From assembly GCF_013620795.1 (NCBI RefSeq), contig NZ_LGLW01000004.1:310001-374000 (forward strand): 64,000 nucleotides of DNA, read 5' to 3'. The position numbers were made by a program, and so were the translations under genes. The notes under the pieces were generated by a model. It saw only the letters and a program-made list of their open reading frames with translations. It was not told the DNA's origin and did not search any database. Shown piece after piece: positions 1-9,598 of this stretch. The stretch comes from Pseudomonas sp. Q2-TVG4-2 (GTDB taxonomy: Bacteria > Pseudomonadota > Gammaproteobacteria > Pseudomonadales > Pseudomonadaceae). How positions within the stretch are numbered: position 1 is the first letter of the stretch; each line of letters begins with the position of its first letter.

Positions 1-384
1 GCTGATCCACTGGTCCTGCTCGTTCTTCTTGTAGCGCACCACGCCCTCGGCCACATCGAACTCGTAGAACGGATAGACCTCACGCAGGTTGTAGAAGGCG
101 GCGGGCGCGAAAAACAGGATGTCCGCGACCAGGTAGCCGCTGTTGAACTTGAGCGGGATCAGCCCGTACATGGGCTCCATGCCTTCCTGCGTGGCGCGGA
201 AGCGGTACTGGCCGAAGCTGGTGGTTTTGTAGGTTTTGCTGACCGGGCTTTTCAACATCAGCGGCGCGTCATCGTTGATCTTTACCGCCAGTGTGGGATC
301 GCTGGAGCGCAGCGAGGTTGTGGCGGTGCAGGCAGAGAGCAGTGCGGCGAACAGCGGCAGCGCCAGGAGTTGCTTGGCTTTCAT
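1..384 (-). CDS. Putative lipoprotein, partial (C-terminus beyond window)
   Basis: The reading frame runs from a start at 384 leftwards to the window edge without a stop, so only about 128 N-terminal residues are seen. The N-terminus is a lipoprotein signal: a short basic start (MKAKQ), a hydrophobic stretch and a lipobox ending LLSAC, so the mature protein should be lipid-anchored at Cys20. Two Met codons are possible, at 390 and 384. The purine-rich AAGGGA abuts the first and lies six bases before the second, so 384 is preferred. I do not recognise the family. The remainder is a soluble, mixed beta-type sequence with no catalytic motif that I can name. Confidence 0.7.
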   Translation of the reverse strand, partial: MKAKQLLALPLFAALLSACTATTSLRSSDPTLAVKINDDAPLMLKSPVSKTYKTTSFGQYRFRATQEGMEPMYGLIPLKFNSGYLVADILFFAPAAFYNLREVYPFYEFDVAEGVVRYKKNEQDQWIS

Positions 385-570
385 TTTCATTCCCTTGCAG
401 AGTCAAAGACAGACGGCCTCGTTCACGAGGCAGAGCTGATCTGATGGCCGTCCATTGCGGGCGGCACTATAGGGCAAGACCCTTTGATAGCCAAGCGCCA
501 GCTACTAGCAACGAAATGCACGCTGAGCCGGGGCAGCGCGTGTGAGCGGTGCTGCCAGCGGGGCGCGATC

Positions 571-1170
571 TCAGCCTTCCGCTTCCTGTCGCAGCGCCTC
601 GAGCAGCGTCTGCTCCGACTGCACGCCGGAAAACAGCCGCTCGCCAATCAGGATGGTCGGCACCGCCTGGACGCCCATGCGCTCTGCAAGCAAGAGCGCC
701 TGCTGGTGTTGAGTCCGGTAGCGTCGTTGCTCCAATGCCGACCTGAACGATGCCTGATCCAGCCCCACCTCGGTCGCCAGCTGCGTCAGAACCTCAACGT
801 CGCCAATGTCGCGGTCTTCCTGAAAGAAGGCCTTGAGTACCCGATCGTTGTAGGCGTTGCCCCTGCCCTGTTCCTGCGCGAATTGATAGCCCTCCCACGC
901 GAGCCCGGTATGCGGCTGTGGTGAGATGGAGGGCAACTTGAGCGTGACACCGTGCCTCTCGGCTACCGGATACACCGATTGCGGCCAAATCGATTGCAAA
1001 TAAGCGTCTTCGGGTCGCAAGGTCTCGGCGGGATAAGGACGCAGCTCGAACGGCATCCATTGCAGCTCCACCTCCGCGCCCGACGCTGTGATCGCATCCA
1101 GCAGGGGTTTCTCCGCGATCATGCAGAAAGGGCAGACGAAGTCCGACCAGACCTTCACTTCAATCGCCAT
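571..1170 (-). CDS. DsbA family oxidoreductase, FrnE-like
   Basis: A 199-residue protein with a thioredoxin-like start and a CPFC dithiol at residues 13-16 (WSDFVCPFCMIAEK), the hallmark of the FrnE/HCCA-isomerase-like branch of the DsbA superfamily. There is no signal peptide, so it should be a cytoplasmic thiol-disulfide oxidoreductase. The C-terminal part has the expected VQAVPTILIGE cis-proline segment (AVP-T) that packs against the dithiol. The start at 1170 has a strong GAGGAG ribosome site. It stands alone on the minus strand. FrnE proteins have been linked to oxidative-stress tolerance, but the natural substrate here cannot be read from sequence. Confidence 0.9.
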   Translation of the reverse strand: MAIEVKVWSDFVCPFCMIAEKPLLDAITASGAEVELQWMPFELRPYPAETLRPEDAYLQSIWPQSVYPVAERHGVTLKLPSISPQPHTGLAWEGYQFAQEQGRGNAYNDRVLKAFFQEDRDIGDVEVLTQLATEVGLDQASFRSALEQRRYRTQHQQALLLAERMGVQAVPTILIGERLFSGVQSEQTLLEALRQEAEG

Positions 1171-1597
1171 CGCTTCACTCCTCGTTATCTATGATCTGGT
1201 TCGCTCCAGGCGACAAGGCCGTGTCCAGTGAGAGCTTGTCACAGTTGGCCAGCCAGCCGACCTGTCGTATCTGACGCGCCTGTTGATGCGACCACGGCTA
1301 GCCGGTGTTGACTCCGTGAAACGTGATCGGAGCACTACGTCGCTGTATCGGCTGGAGTGGAATGGCTGACGTGACGAGCGCACTGCCCCATCGAAATCGC
1401 GGTTGTTGGCATCTCGGACGGCTCTGAATCATCAGGTCACCACACCTTACGGAACCATTGAGCCCGGCCTCCGACCCAACAATCAGGACGCTCATATTCG
1501 CCCCCAAGCGATACGCACCCCCCGAGCTCGCGGCAGACAGCCGCACTGCCACGTTCCTGTACCGCAGCCAGACCTGCACGAAAACCAAGGTGAAGTC
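1171..1597. other. Intergenic region, nothing recognised
   Basis: This 427-base divergent gap lies between the FrnE-like gene (minus) and the stress-protein gene (plus). It must hold both promoters, but I see no convincing -35/-10 pair, strong palindrome or coding frame with a ribosome site. An open frame on the plus strand starting at 1403 is only an upstream extension of the downstream gene. Confidence 0.5.
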
Positions 1598-2194
1598 ATG
1601 ACGCAGATTCTCATAGCAGCCTTTGATCGCTACGCCGAAGCCGAGCAGGTCAAGGCCGAACTCCTGACCAAGGGTGTGGCCAGCGATGCCATCCAGCTAT
1701 CCGCATCCTTCAACCCCGCCACCGTCGACAGCAGCCGGGTGGAAGTGATCGGGGAGGAGCCTGATGACGACGCTACCGTCGCCGAAAAACTCGGCAGCTT
1801 CTTTCACAAGGTCTTCGGCGACGATGCGAGCAAACACGCCGGTCGCTATCCAGAGGCGGCCCGACGCGGCTCGACAGTGGTCACCGTCACGGTGAGTGAC
1901 GAGGGGTTGGTGTCGATGGTCGAGCAAGTGATGGAGCGAAACGGTGCCATCGACGTCGACGAGCGCAGCACCAGCTGGGGCGATACAGATGCAACGCCAG
2001 TAACGGCCAGCACCGAGACCCTGACCACCGGCTATCCCGATGCCACTTCCATCAGCGTCGACCAACGCCAGCTGGACGGCACCGCCACACCGGAGCGCGG
2101 CGCGGACGAGGGGTCAATTCCGGGCCGGACCGAAAACGACAGGGCTTCGCGACGCGACAACACGGCCGGTCGAGTCCGCATCATTCCGCGATGA
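1598..2194 (+). CDS. General stress protein 17M-like protein
   Basis: A 198-residue acidic cytoplasmic protein. The N-terminus (MTQILIAAFDRYAEAEQ...) has the beta-alpha-beta pattern of the GSP17M/YflT-type heat-induced stress domain, in which a strand is followed by a helix spaced like AEQVKAELL. A central segment (about residues 50-75) is rich in Asp and Glu, and the C-terminal third is low-complexity Thr/Ser/Asp/Arg, probably disordered. The start at 1598 is chosen over an upstream in-frame Met because AAGGTGAAGTC precedes it and the homologous domain begins there. The function is unknown; proteins of this kind are often induced by osmotic or oxidative stress in Pseudomonas. Confidence 0.75.
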   Translation: MTQILIAAFDRYAEAEQVKAELLTKGVASDAIQLSASFNPATVDSSRVEVIGEEPDDDATVAEKLGSFFHKVFGDDASKHAGRYPEAARRGSTVVTVTVSDEGLVSMVEQVMERNGAIDVDERSTSWGDTDATPVTASTETLTTGYPDATSISVDQRQLDGTATPERGADEGSIPGRTENDRASRRDNTAGRVRIIPR

Positions 2195-2259
2195 CACATC
2201 GTGCAGCCGCTCGGCAGCACCGACCCGTAACACGCCGAGCTGCTTCACTGTTTGGCGGC

Positions 2260-3042
2260 TCACTGTGATGCGAACACCTCATCGAGCAGGTTGTTCATGG
2301 ATTGGAATGCGCGCTTCGCCACCAACGGGTTGTACTCGTTGCGCCCCGGCACGTTCGCGTACGGGTCGGTAAACGAATGCACGGCGTTGCCATAGATGTT
2401 CATTTGCCAATCGACATCGGTCGCTTGCATCTCGGCAATGAAGCCATCGACCTGCTCCTTCGGCACCGCCGGGTCATCGGCACCGTGCAGCACCAGCACC
2501 GGTGCCTTGATTTGGCTGGCATCGTCCGGGTTGGGCGTGTCGAGGTTGCCATGAAACGAGACGAATGCATCCAGGTCGGCGCCCGAGCGGGCCAGTTCCA
2601 GCACGGCGCCGCCGCCGAAGCAGAAGCCGATCGCTGCCATCTTGCCGGTGTCCAGTGCCACCTCATTCTGTGCCCTGAATGCATCGACCGCCGCCTGCCC
2701 GCGCGCGCGCATCAGGCCTCGATCACTGCGCAAGGTCGTGGCTGCGGCTTTGGCTTCGTCCGGATTGGATGGCCGTACGGCCTTGCCGTAAAGGTCCGCC
2801 ATGAACACGACATACTCTTTCCCCGCCGCGCGGGCGGCTTTCTCGGCAGAACGTTCGGTCACGCCGAGCCAGTTGGGCATCATCACCAGACCCGGTCGCG
2901 GCGTGCTGATCGCATCGTCATAAACCAGTAGACCTTCAAAGGCTTCGCCGTCGATCTCGTAGGCCAACGGCTTGACCACGATGGCGGCCTCGGCAAAGCC
3001 GACCATTCCGGCCAGCGCCAAAGGAATGCACAGCTTCTTCAT
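2260..3042 (-). CDS. Exported dienelactone hydrolase family protein
   Basis: A 260-residue alpha/beta hydrolase of the dienelactone hydrolase family. A cleavable signal peptide is visible (MKKLCIPLALAGMVGFAEA), so the enzyme is probably periplasmic. The nucleophile is Cys141 in GFCFGG, the acid lies in LHGADDPAVP (Asp189/190) and the base is His222 in NAVHSF, giving the Cys-Asp-His triad typical of the family. The start at 3042 follows TGGAG by eight bases and gives the signal peptide. A longer upstream frame exists but lacks a good ribosome site. The substrate is not clear; exported members act on small esters or lactones. Confidence 0.88.
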   Translation of the reverse strand: MKKLCIPLALAGMVGFAEAAIVVKPLAYEIDGEAFEGLLVYDDAISTPRPGLVMMPNWLGVTERSAEKAARAAGKEYVVFMADLYGKAVRPSNPDEAKAAATTLRSDRGLMRARGQAAVDAFRAQNEVALDTGKMAAIGFCFGGGAVLELARSGADLDAFVSFHGNLDTPNPDDASQIKAPVLVLHGADDPAVPKEQVDGFIAEMQATDVDWQMNIYGNAVHSFTDPYANVPGRNEYNPLVAKRAFQSMNNLLDEVFASQ

Positions 3043-3424
3043 CGCCCCGCTCCAATCAAGTAGTGAACCTAAGCAACAGTAGAGGAAAAACCCAACTGCG
3101 CAGATTTTTCGCGCTGGCGTCGCCGGTGAAATTGCCCCCCTGGCGGCTTCGTGTGGATGCGGTGTGCTGCTGCGCGGCGCGGCGGACAAGCCACCGGCTC
3201 GGTGCTGGCTCGTCGATTTCCATGCACCCTGCATCATCAGAATCCGTCCACATGTCTGCCAGGCGGCACTTGTCGCATCAGCGATTCCAGCAGACCCAAT
3301 GCCAGCAAAGCCATGCACGCTGCCCCGCTGTTACTACACTCGACAGGCGTGCAAGCGCTACGACGGGCCGCTTCAATAATGCTGATGCAGGCTTGCGCTC
3401 CCTTATTCACAAGAGAACCGCCCT
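3043..3424. other. Divergent intergenic region, nothing recognised
   Basis: A 382-base gap between the dienelactone hydrolase (minus) and the serine hydrolase lipoprotein (plus). Open frames crossing it lack ribosome sites and have the composition of non-coding DNA. I see no clear promoter, palindrome or RNA gene. Confidence 0.45.
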
Positions 3425-4672
3425 ATGAGAATCGCCCAAAGGGTCTTCGCCCTGGCATCGCTCTCCGTACTGATCTCCGCATGCGGCACCCAGCAAACCA
3501 CGCCGACGAAGCCGGAACTGGTGGGTCGCGCACAGGATCTTTACGAGCTGCCTCCCGCCTACCAGGCCGGCACCTACCGCAACATGGATGAGCTGTTTTT
3601 TACCCGAGAAGTCGCACGCGGCCCGCACGTTTATCCGTTGCCAAAGGGTGTATCGCTGAATGTCGAGTACACCGTCGAAGGCAAGCAGCTAAGCACTGAT
3701 GACTTCATGCAGCGCAATCAGGTTGCCGGGATTCTAATCATCAAGGACGGCCAGGTAGTCCTGGAACGCTATGGTCAAGGCAACGATGAAACCACTCGTT
3801 GGACGTCGTTCAGCGTGGTGAAGTCGATCTCCTCCAGCCTGATCGGTGCCGCCTTGCAGCAAGGCAAGATCGGCAGCCTGCAGGATCCGGTCGTCCGCTA
3901 CCTGCCCGAACTGAAAGGCAGCGCCTACGACGGCGTCACCATCGAACAACTGCTGAAGATGAGCTCAGGCGCAGGCTGGAACGAGACCTACCGAGACCCT
4001 GAATCAGACCGGCGCCAGCTGTTCGACCTGCAATTGGCGAACAACCCCGGCGGGTTGCTCCGGCTGATGGCTGGTCTGGAGCGTGAACAGGCCCCGGGCA
4101 TGGCATTTAACTACAGCACCGGAGAATCTCACCTGCAGAGCGAGATCGTGCGCGCCGCAACGAACATGACCACGAGCGACTACCTTTCCGAGCGAGTCTG
4201 GGCGCGGATGGGCATGGAGCGTGACGCCTATTGGCAGCTCGATGCCAAGGCTGGTCAGGAAATCGGTAGCAGCGGTTTTTCCGCCACGCTGCGCGATTAC
4301 GGCCGTTTCGGTCAGTTCATCCTCAACGACGGAGTGATCGACGGCGAGCGCATCCTGCCGCGTGGTTGGGTCGAGCGGGCCAGTCGCGTCGACCCCGACT
4401 CGCACCTTGCCCCAGGCAAACTCTACGACGGTGAATACGCGCTGGGTTACGGCTATCAGTGGTGGACCTTTCCCGTGGGCGCGCAGGCATTGCCGAACCA
4501 TGACGGGGCCTTCGAAGCCCAGGGCATCTTTGGACAATTTCTCTACGTCAACCGCAAGGAAAACGTAACGGCCGTGGTCTGGAGCACCTGGCCTGAGCCC
4601 GAGATGGACAGCCACGAGCAGGAAACCTATGCCTTTCTAGGGGCAGCGGTCCAGGCGCTTCGCCGTAAGTGA
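3425..4672 (+). CDS. Serine hydrolase lipoprotein, class C beta-lactamase family
   Basis: A 415-residue member of the beta-lactamase/transpeptidase-like (Pfam Beta-lactamase) family. The N-terminus is a lipoprotein signal with the lipobox LISAC and the lipidated Cys at 20. The SxxK nucleophile motif is SVVK (residues 130-133, in WTSFSVVKS), followed by the family helix. A Tyr motif equivalent occurs in FNYSTGES near residue 229, and a GYGYQWW segment sits near the C-terminus, as in EstB- and AmpH-like enzymes. Such proteins are esterases or D-amino-peptidases more often than resistance enzymes, so antibiotic hydrolysis should not be assumed. It is convergent with mepA, with 20 bases between stops. 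Confidence 0.88.
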   Translation: MRIAQRVFALASLSVLISACGTQQTTPTKPELVGRAQDLYELPPAYQAGTYRNMDELFFTREVARGPHVYPLPKGVSLNVEYTVEGKQLSTDDFMQRNQVAGILIIKDGQVVLERYGQGNDETTRWTSFSVVKSISSSLIGAALQQGKIGSLQDPVVRYLPELKGSAYDGVTIEQLLKMSSGAGWNETYRDPESDRRQLFDLQLANNPGGLLRLMAGLEREQAPGMAFNYSTGESHLQSEIVRAATNMTTSDYLSERVWARMGMERDAYWQLDAKAGQEIGSSGFSATLRDYGRFGQFILNDGVIDGERILPRGWVERASRVDPDSHLAPGKLYDGEYALGYGYQWWTFPVGAQALPNHDGAFEAQGIFGQFLYVNRKENVTAVVWSTWPEPEMDSHEQETYAFLGAAVQALRRK

Positions 4673-4692
4673 AAACCGGTGTGCCGGCCGCC

Positions 4693-5526
4693 TTACTGAG
4701 CAAACACGGCGGCACAAGCGGCAGGAAGTCGACGTTGTGGGCTAGCCATAGCCTCAGGGCGCGGCGTGGGGAGAATCGCCTTGCAACCCTCGCCTGGCGG
4801 CGGTGCCGGCTGATCAACGCATTCGGTGGAACCCACTGGGCAGCGCAAGCGCACGTGCAAATGCTCGTCATGGAAAGGCCAGGGGCGAATGCGTTGCAGC
4901 CAGGAGCGGTCGTCCCATTCACGCTCGCAAAGATCGCGTTTGACCGCGCCATCAACGAATATCCGCGCCACGCGCGGATCCTGCGCGGCCATACGGATCA
5001 GCTCAGCCTGCTGGCTGGTCCATCTCGTGCTGTCGAGCTCGCCGGTCGCTTCGTCGACCAGAATCGGCTGTTCGATGCCTTCGCGCTCGCTGCGCTCAAG
5101 CGTCGGCAGATCCAGACGGAACCAGATGTCCACGTCCAGCCCGCTCTGATGACTCACGTGCCCATAGGACATCGGCCCTCCGCGCGGCTGCGCCATATCG
5201 CCGACCAGCATAGGACCGATGCTGGCTTCCTCAAGCCGACGTCCCAGCCCCTCGATGTAGTCGACGAGATCCGGGTGGCCGTAATGGCGATTGCGCTGCA
5301 GGTCCACGGCCTGATAGCCCACCCCCTCGGGCGGCAGCTGCACCGCGCCGACGAGACACGCCGCGCCATGCTCGCCGATGATTCGTGGCTCGCCGGGTAG
5401 CGGCCCGGTCACGCTGGACCAGTCTCTGCCTGCCGCGTCCGTTGTGGCGGGAAAGGTTGCGAGAATCCCGCAGGCGGCCCACGCCTGCAAGACGAGCCGA
5501 TTCACGTTTCGATGGCAACAACGCAT
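4693..5526 (-). CDS. mepA: Penicillin-insensitive murein endopeptidase MepA
   Basis: A periplasmic LAS-family metallopeptidase of about 277 residues that cuts D-alanyl-meso-diaminopimelyl crosslinks in peptidoglycan. The signature HVSHQSGLDVDIWF, with the zinc-binding His and Asp, is present, as are the GPMSYGH segment and a later WPFHDEHLHVR segment with the remaining His ligands. A signal peptide precedes residue 35. The start is uncertain: ATG at 5526 is 12 bases after GAGGG, whereas a TTG at 5535 is only three bases after it. I use the ATG. The gene follows the lipoprotein hydrolase at 5564 on the same strand by under 40 bases and may be cotranscribed. Confidence 0.92.
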   Translation of the reverse strand: MRCCHRNVNRLVLQAWAACGILATFPATTDAAGRDWSSVTGPLPGEPRIIGEHGAACLVGAVQLPPEGVGYQAVDLQRNRHYGHPDLVDYIEGLGRRLEEASIGPMLVGDMAQPRGGPMSYGHVSHQSGLDVDIWFRLDLPTLERSEREGIEQPILVDEATGELDSTRWTSQQAELIRMAAQDPRVARIFVDGAVKRDLCEREWDDRSWLQRIRPWPFHDEHLHVRLRCPVGSTECVDQPAPPPGEGCKAILPTPRPEAMASPQRRLPAACAAVFAQ

Positions 5527-5563
5527 AGCTAGCAAAAACCCTCGTTCCGATTCGAATACCGCA

Positions 5564-6793
5564 TCAGCGACGCTGCCGCGCCAGCCATTCCAGCCCCGGT
5601 CGGTAGAGCATGTCGTGCTCGCCTTCGAACAGCACCAGCTCGGCAGGACCGGACTTCAAATGCAGCAGCACATCGGCGTCTGCCTCGGCGAAATGTGGAA
5701 ATTCATCGTTATTCTGAGCCGAGCGCTCACGCAAGGCATCGGGGACCTGGCGGGTCTCCATGAGCTGGTCGATCTGCTCCTGCGGGATGCGATCCTTTTC
5801 GTCTGCCAGATCGTTGAAGGCTCGCAGCGCCTGCTCCGGCGGGACCGTGGTGTCGCCGATGCCATGAGCAATCAACACCCGGATTTCGCCCGCTACATCC
5901 GGCACGTGGGTGCTGGGACTACGCTTGCGGCATTCATCAAACGCACTGGAGCCTTCGCTCGGCTCGCCGCCGCAGGCCTGTGCGATCTCGCCAGCGTATT
6001 TCTCGCCGCGCGCCTCGTTCCATTGATGCCAGGTAACCAGGTCATAGACCGGCACCCAGGCCGAAACGCCAGCAAATACATCCGGATGACGGCTCGCCAG
6101 ATGCAAAGCGTTCATTGCCCCGCCCGAATACCCGAGCAGGTAGATCCGCGACTCGTCGATCTCGGCGTTCTCGCGCGCGTAGCGGAGGGCGTCCTCCATG
6201 TCGGAGATCGCCAGGTCCGAGGCGGTCGAATCAGGACGACCATCGTTCTGGCCACGGAAATTCGGATGCATGAACACCCAGTCGTTAGCGATGGCGAACT
6301 GACCAAGCGGGATATCGATGTTTTGCAGGTAGTCGGTGCTCCAGCTGTGCAGAACCAGCAGCAGCGGCTTTTTCTCGTCCGACTCCGAGTCGTAGAACAG
6401 CGCGGCCTGCTCGCTGTCGTCGGCGCTGGATGGGATTTGGATGTCTTCTATATCGGGCGTCTCGTCACGCCAGCGGGAAAGCTCGGCATCGGCCAGGGTG
6501 CCAGGATACTGGGTGACTCGCAGGTGCTCACTGGGATGCTCCAGTTCGGGTTTTACCCGCCGCTCGCTGCCACTCGACCCAGCGCTATCCGCCGCCGCAG
6601 TGCTCTGGTCACCGGCAGCGGACTTCGCCTCGCTCGTCGAAACGGTATCGTCACCGCAGCCGCCGGCCAGCACCATCGCCCCGAGCAATGCGGCGATCCC
6701 GAACCGTCTGAATCGGCCCGCAGGGTGTCCTGACTGTTCAATAGCTGGAGAGACAGTGCGAAGGCGTTGAGCGGCGTTACTGGATCGCTTCAT
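5564..6793 (-). CDS. Alpha/beta hydrolase lipoprotein (PHB-depolymerase/prolyl-oligopeptidase type)
   Basis: A 409-residue exported hydrolase. The N-terminal 45 residues end in a lipobox (LAGGC), after an unusually long basic leader that includes an RRFG pair. The mature part starts with a Ser/Ala/Gly-rich linker and continues into an alpha/beta hydrolase: a nucleophile elbow GYSGG near residue 220, an acid in AHGIGDTTVPP, and a His in FEGEHDM close to the C-terminus. The HSWSTDYLQN block resembles feruloyl-esterase and PHB-depolymerase-like enzymes. The start at 6793 follows GCGGAG by eight bases; an upstream Met at 6871 lacks this. The substrate is unknown. It lies directly upstream of mepA. 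Confidence 0.85.
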   Translation of the reverse strand: MKRSSNAAQRLRTVSPAIEQSGHPAGRFRRFGIAALLGAMVLAGGCGDDTVSTSEAKSAAGDQSTAAADSAGSSGSERRVKPELEHPSEHLRVTQYPGTLADAELSRWRDETPDIEDIQIPSSADDSEQAALFYDSESDEKKPLLLVLHSWSTDYLQNIDIPLGQFAIANDWVFMHPNFRGQNDGRPDSTASDLAISDMEDALRYARENAEIDESRIYLLGYSGGAMNALHLASRHPDVFAGVSAWVPVYDLVTWHQWNEARGEKYAGEIAQACGGEPSEGSSAFDECRKRSPSTHVPDVAGEIRVLIAHGIGDTTVPPEQALRAFNDLADEKDRIPQEQIDQLMETRQVPDALRERSAQNNDEFPHFAEADADVLLHLKSGPAELVLFEGEHDMLYRPGLEWLARQRR

Positions 6794-6983
6794 TGGCGTT
6801 TCTCCGCAGGCGAGTTCCAGGGGACGTATCTTTTTTGCGACCCTGGGGCACCTGAGACGTTCAGCCATCAAGCATCAATGTAGCGGCGCGGCGCTCTGTC
6901 GGCCCAATCGTGGCGGTCACGATCGGAACTCGCTATCAGGTTGTCCATAATGGGCAGCAGAACTGATCAGAGAGGCGTCGATC

Positions 6984-9419
6984 ATGCGCAAGGCTGAAAT
7001 CAAACATCGTCACGCTCGCAAGCTGGAGCGGTTGCAACGTTTCCTCGATTGGGCCACGGAGCGCCATCCGGATTTTGTGCCGAAGAAGAACCATCAGGAA
7101 AACTGGTTCAGCACCTACATCGGCCATCAGCCGCCCGAGATTGGCCGCGCCGCTCGGCTATTCTGGCTGGGGCTGGATGCACCGACCGTTAACGCCAGGC
7201 TCGAGCGTGTCGATCCCGAAAGCCTGATTGGCCGGCTGCTCAACCGTGACCTGAACGACTACAGCTGCAACGTTGATGTCTTCGGGGTCGAAAAAACCTT
7301 CGACTGCGGCCCGGTTCAACATTTGCTCGAGCCTGACTTCGCCCTGCGCATCGGCGATAGCGCCTCGACCGATGCGTTCGAGGCGCATGTTCGCGACGCC
7401 ATCGAGACGTTGGTGAGAGATCGCCTGCACGTACTGGAACGCCCTTTCGTCAGCATGACGGACGAACAGAAGGAACGATGCCTGCAGCGGCTGCCACCGA
7501 AGCTTTCCCGGCTCGACGACTTCGCCGCCAAGGCCGTCGATATCGTCAACGAGGTGAAGCACGAGTTGCGCTACGTGGTGGAGCTGCGCCACGGCGATAT
7601 TGCGCTCGACATGCAGCGGCGCATTCCGGGCGGTCAAGGCCATGTGCTGAGCGAACAGGACGTGGCCGAGCTGAAGGCAGACGACCGTCAAGCGATGAAC
7701 GCCAAATTCGAGATGATGGTCGAGGAAGCCGGCGACTTCGACCTGCAGGTGCTGGGCGAAAAGCGCCTGACCGAGATCTTCATGATGGAGCCGAAAAAAC
7801 TTCGGCGCACCATCCGCTTCGCCCGCCAGGACCATAAGGAAAAGATGGCCTTCGCGGTGCTGCTGGAAAACAACCCGCGCTTCGTGCATTACCACAAACT
7901 CTACGCGGCGCGACGCATCACCCGCACCTGGACGGCGCTGCTCGGCCCCACCAACAGCGGCAAGACCCACCAGGCGATCGAGGCGATGACGGGCGTCGAG
8001 CACGCGATCTACCTGTCACCACTACGCCTGATGGCATTGGAGAACCAGGAGCGCATCGAGTCCATGGGCGTACCCTGCTCGCTGGTCACCGGCGAGGAAG
8101 AAATCATCCGCGAGGGAGCGACTCATTACTGCTGCACGGTAGAGGAGTTCGCGCGTTTCCGCCATCAGCCCTGGGATGTGGTGGTGATCGACGAAGTGCA
8201 GATGATGGCCGACTCGCAACGAGGCTGGGCGTGGGTCGACGCACTGGTCAGCGCCTACACCCGCGATCTGATCATGACCGGCCCGGAACTGATCCGGCCA
8301 TCGCTGACGACGCTGTGCGAGCTCTGTGAGGACGAGCTGGTGGTCAAGCGCACCAAGCGCCTGTCACCGGTCGAGGTGGCGCGACGCTCGACCAGCCTCA
8401 AGCAGCTCGACGAAGGCTCGATGCTGGTCGCCTTCAGCCGCAAGACGGTACTAGAGCTGAAGGCGATGCTGGAGATGACCGGCAAGAGCGTCTCGGTGGT
8501 CTACGGTGCGCTGTCTCCGGAAGTACGTCGCGAACAGGCGCGGCGCTTTCGCGAAGGCGAGGCGGACATCATGGTGGCCACCGACGCCGTTGGCATGGGC
8601 CTCAACCTGCCGGCGCATACCCTGTGTTTCTACACCGACGAAAAGTACGACGGCATTCAGAATCGCCAGCTCAGGGTCCAGGAGGTCAAGCAGATCGGTG
8701 GACGTGCCGGCCGTTTCGGCCACCATGACAGCGGCACCATCACCGCGCTCGATGCGCAGACGCTGCAGTCGATCAAGCGTCTGTTCCACAGCGAGGACTT
8801 GCCGGTGGACCTGTCGCAGTTCCAGGTGCGGCCCTCCATCGAACACCTGCAGGCCATCGCCGAACTGATGGGCGAACCCAGCTTGTTGCGCGCCTGGCTG
8901 ACCTTCAATCGCAACATCAACTACGGCGACGAGTTCATCTCGGTGCTGCCGGACGAGCTGGCCGAGTGGATCAAGCTGATCGACGACCCCACCATCGACT
9001 TGCCGCTGCGCTGGGTCTTCGCCTGCACACCGATCCGTGGCGGTCTCGACAGCCCGGCGGCCATCTTCACCCAGCAATGGTTGAAGAAGGTCGCGCAAGA
9101 CAAAGTCGTGGATCTGCCCCGATTGATGATCGATGCCGATCTGGCCACGCTGGAAGGTTCGCTGCACATCATCGAGACCTACCTGCATCTGGCGCGTACC
9201 TTGCCCGCGCATTTCCCGTCGCTGGAGCAGGCCGAACAACACCGCAGCCTGCTTAACGAGGCCATCACCCGTGAACTGTCGCGCCGCAAGAAGCCGCGCG
9301 GCAGCGACCGGCGCCGCCTGTCGGGCGAAACACGCCACTGCCAACAGTGCGGCAAGGCAATGCCAGTGTTGAGTCGGCAGTTCCGGCTGTGCCAGAGCTG
9401 TTTCCGCGATCAGCGATGA
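6984..9419 (+). CDS. Suv3-like DEAD/DEAH-box RNA helicase with C-terminal zinc ribbon
   Basis: An 811-residue superfamily 2 helicase related to the mitochondrial degradosome helicase Suv3. Walker A is GPTNSGKT (about residue 320), motif II is DEVQ in VVVIDEVQMM (about 402), and the C-terminal RecA domain carries ATDAVGMGLNLP and QIGGRAGRFG (motifs V and VI). The N-terminal 300 residues are helical and lack a known catalytic motif. The last 30 residues contain two CxxC pairs (CQQCGK and CQSCF, about 785 onwards), a probable zinc ribbon. The start at 6984 is preceded by GAGAGGCG. It is divergent from the lipoprotein hydrolase and likely acts in RNA turnover or ribosome-linked RNA remodelling (inference). 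Confidence 0.9.
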   Translation: MRKAEIKHRHARKLERLQRFLDWATERHPDFVPKKNHQENWFSTYIGHQPPEIGRAARLFWLGLDAPTVNARLERVDPESLIGRLLNRDLNDYSCNVDVFGVEKTFDCGPVQHLLEPDFALRIGDSASTDAFEAHVRDAIETLVRDRLHVLERPFVSMTDEQKERCLQRLPPKLSRLDDFAAKAVDIVNEVKHELRYVVELRHGDIALDMQRRIPGGQGHVLSEQDVAELKADDRQAMNAKFEMMVEEAGDFDLQVLGEKRLTEIFMMEPKKLRRTIRFARQDHKEKMAFAVLLENNPRFVHYHKLYAARRITRTWTALLGPTNSGKTHQAIEAMTGVEHAIYLSPLRLMALENQERIESMGVPCSLVTGEEEIIREGATHYCCTVEEFARFRHQPWDVVVIDEVQMMADSQRGWAWVDALVSAYTRDLIMTGPELIRPSLTTLCELCEDELVVKRTKRLSPVEVARRSTSLKQLDEGSMLVAFSRKTVLELKAMLEMTGKSVSVVYGALSPEVRREQARRFREGEADIMVATDAVGMGLNLPAHTLCFYTDEKYDGIQNRQLRVQEVKQIGGRAGRFGHHDSGTITALDAQTLQSIKRLFHSEDLPVDLSQFQVRPSIEHLQAIAELMGEPSLLRAWLTFNRNINYGDEFISVLPDELAEWIKLIDDPTIDLPLRWVFACTPIRGGLDSPAAIFTQQWLKKVAQDKVVDLPRLMIDADLATLEGSLHIIETYLHLARTLPAHFPSLEQAEQHRSLLNEAITRELSRRKKPRGSDRRRLSGETRHCQQCGKAMPVLSRQFRLCQSCFRDQR

Positions 9420-9598
9420 GCGCAAAAGGCTGACTGACGAGCCCGCCTGAAGCCGCGTATAACGCGCTTGGCGACTCGGCACGGGTCTGCCGGGCTGGCC
9501 AGCGGGCGCAGAGGACTTTAGGATGCGGCGGGCTCACGGCGATCGGATACCCGCATCGTTACCGTCACGTTTCACTCGCCTGCCAAGGAGAAGGGCCA

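Noticed and set aside
3425..4672. Beta-lactam resistance enzyme
   Set aside because: Lipoprotein class C-like hydrolase with SVVK but no clear YxN/KTG set; esterase or peptidase is more likely.
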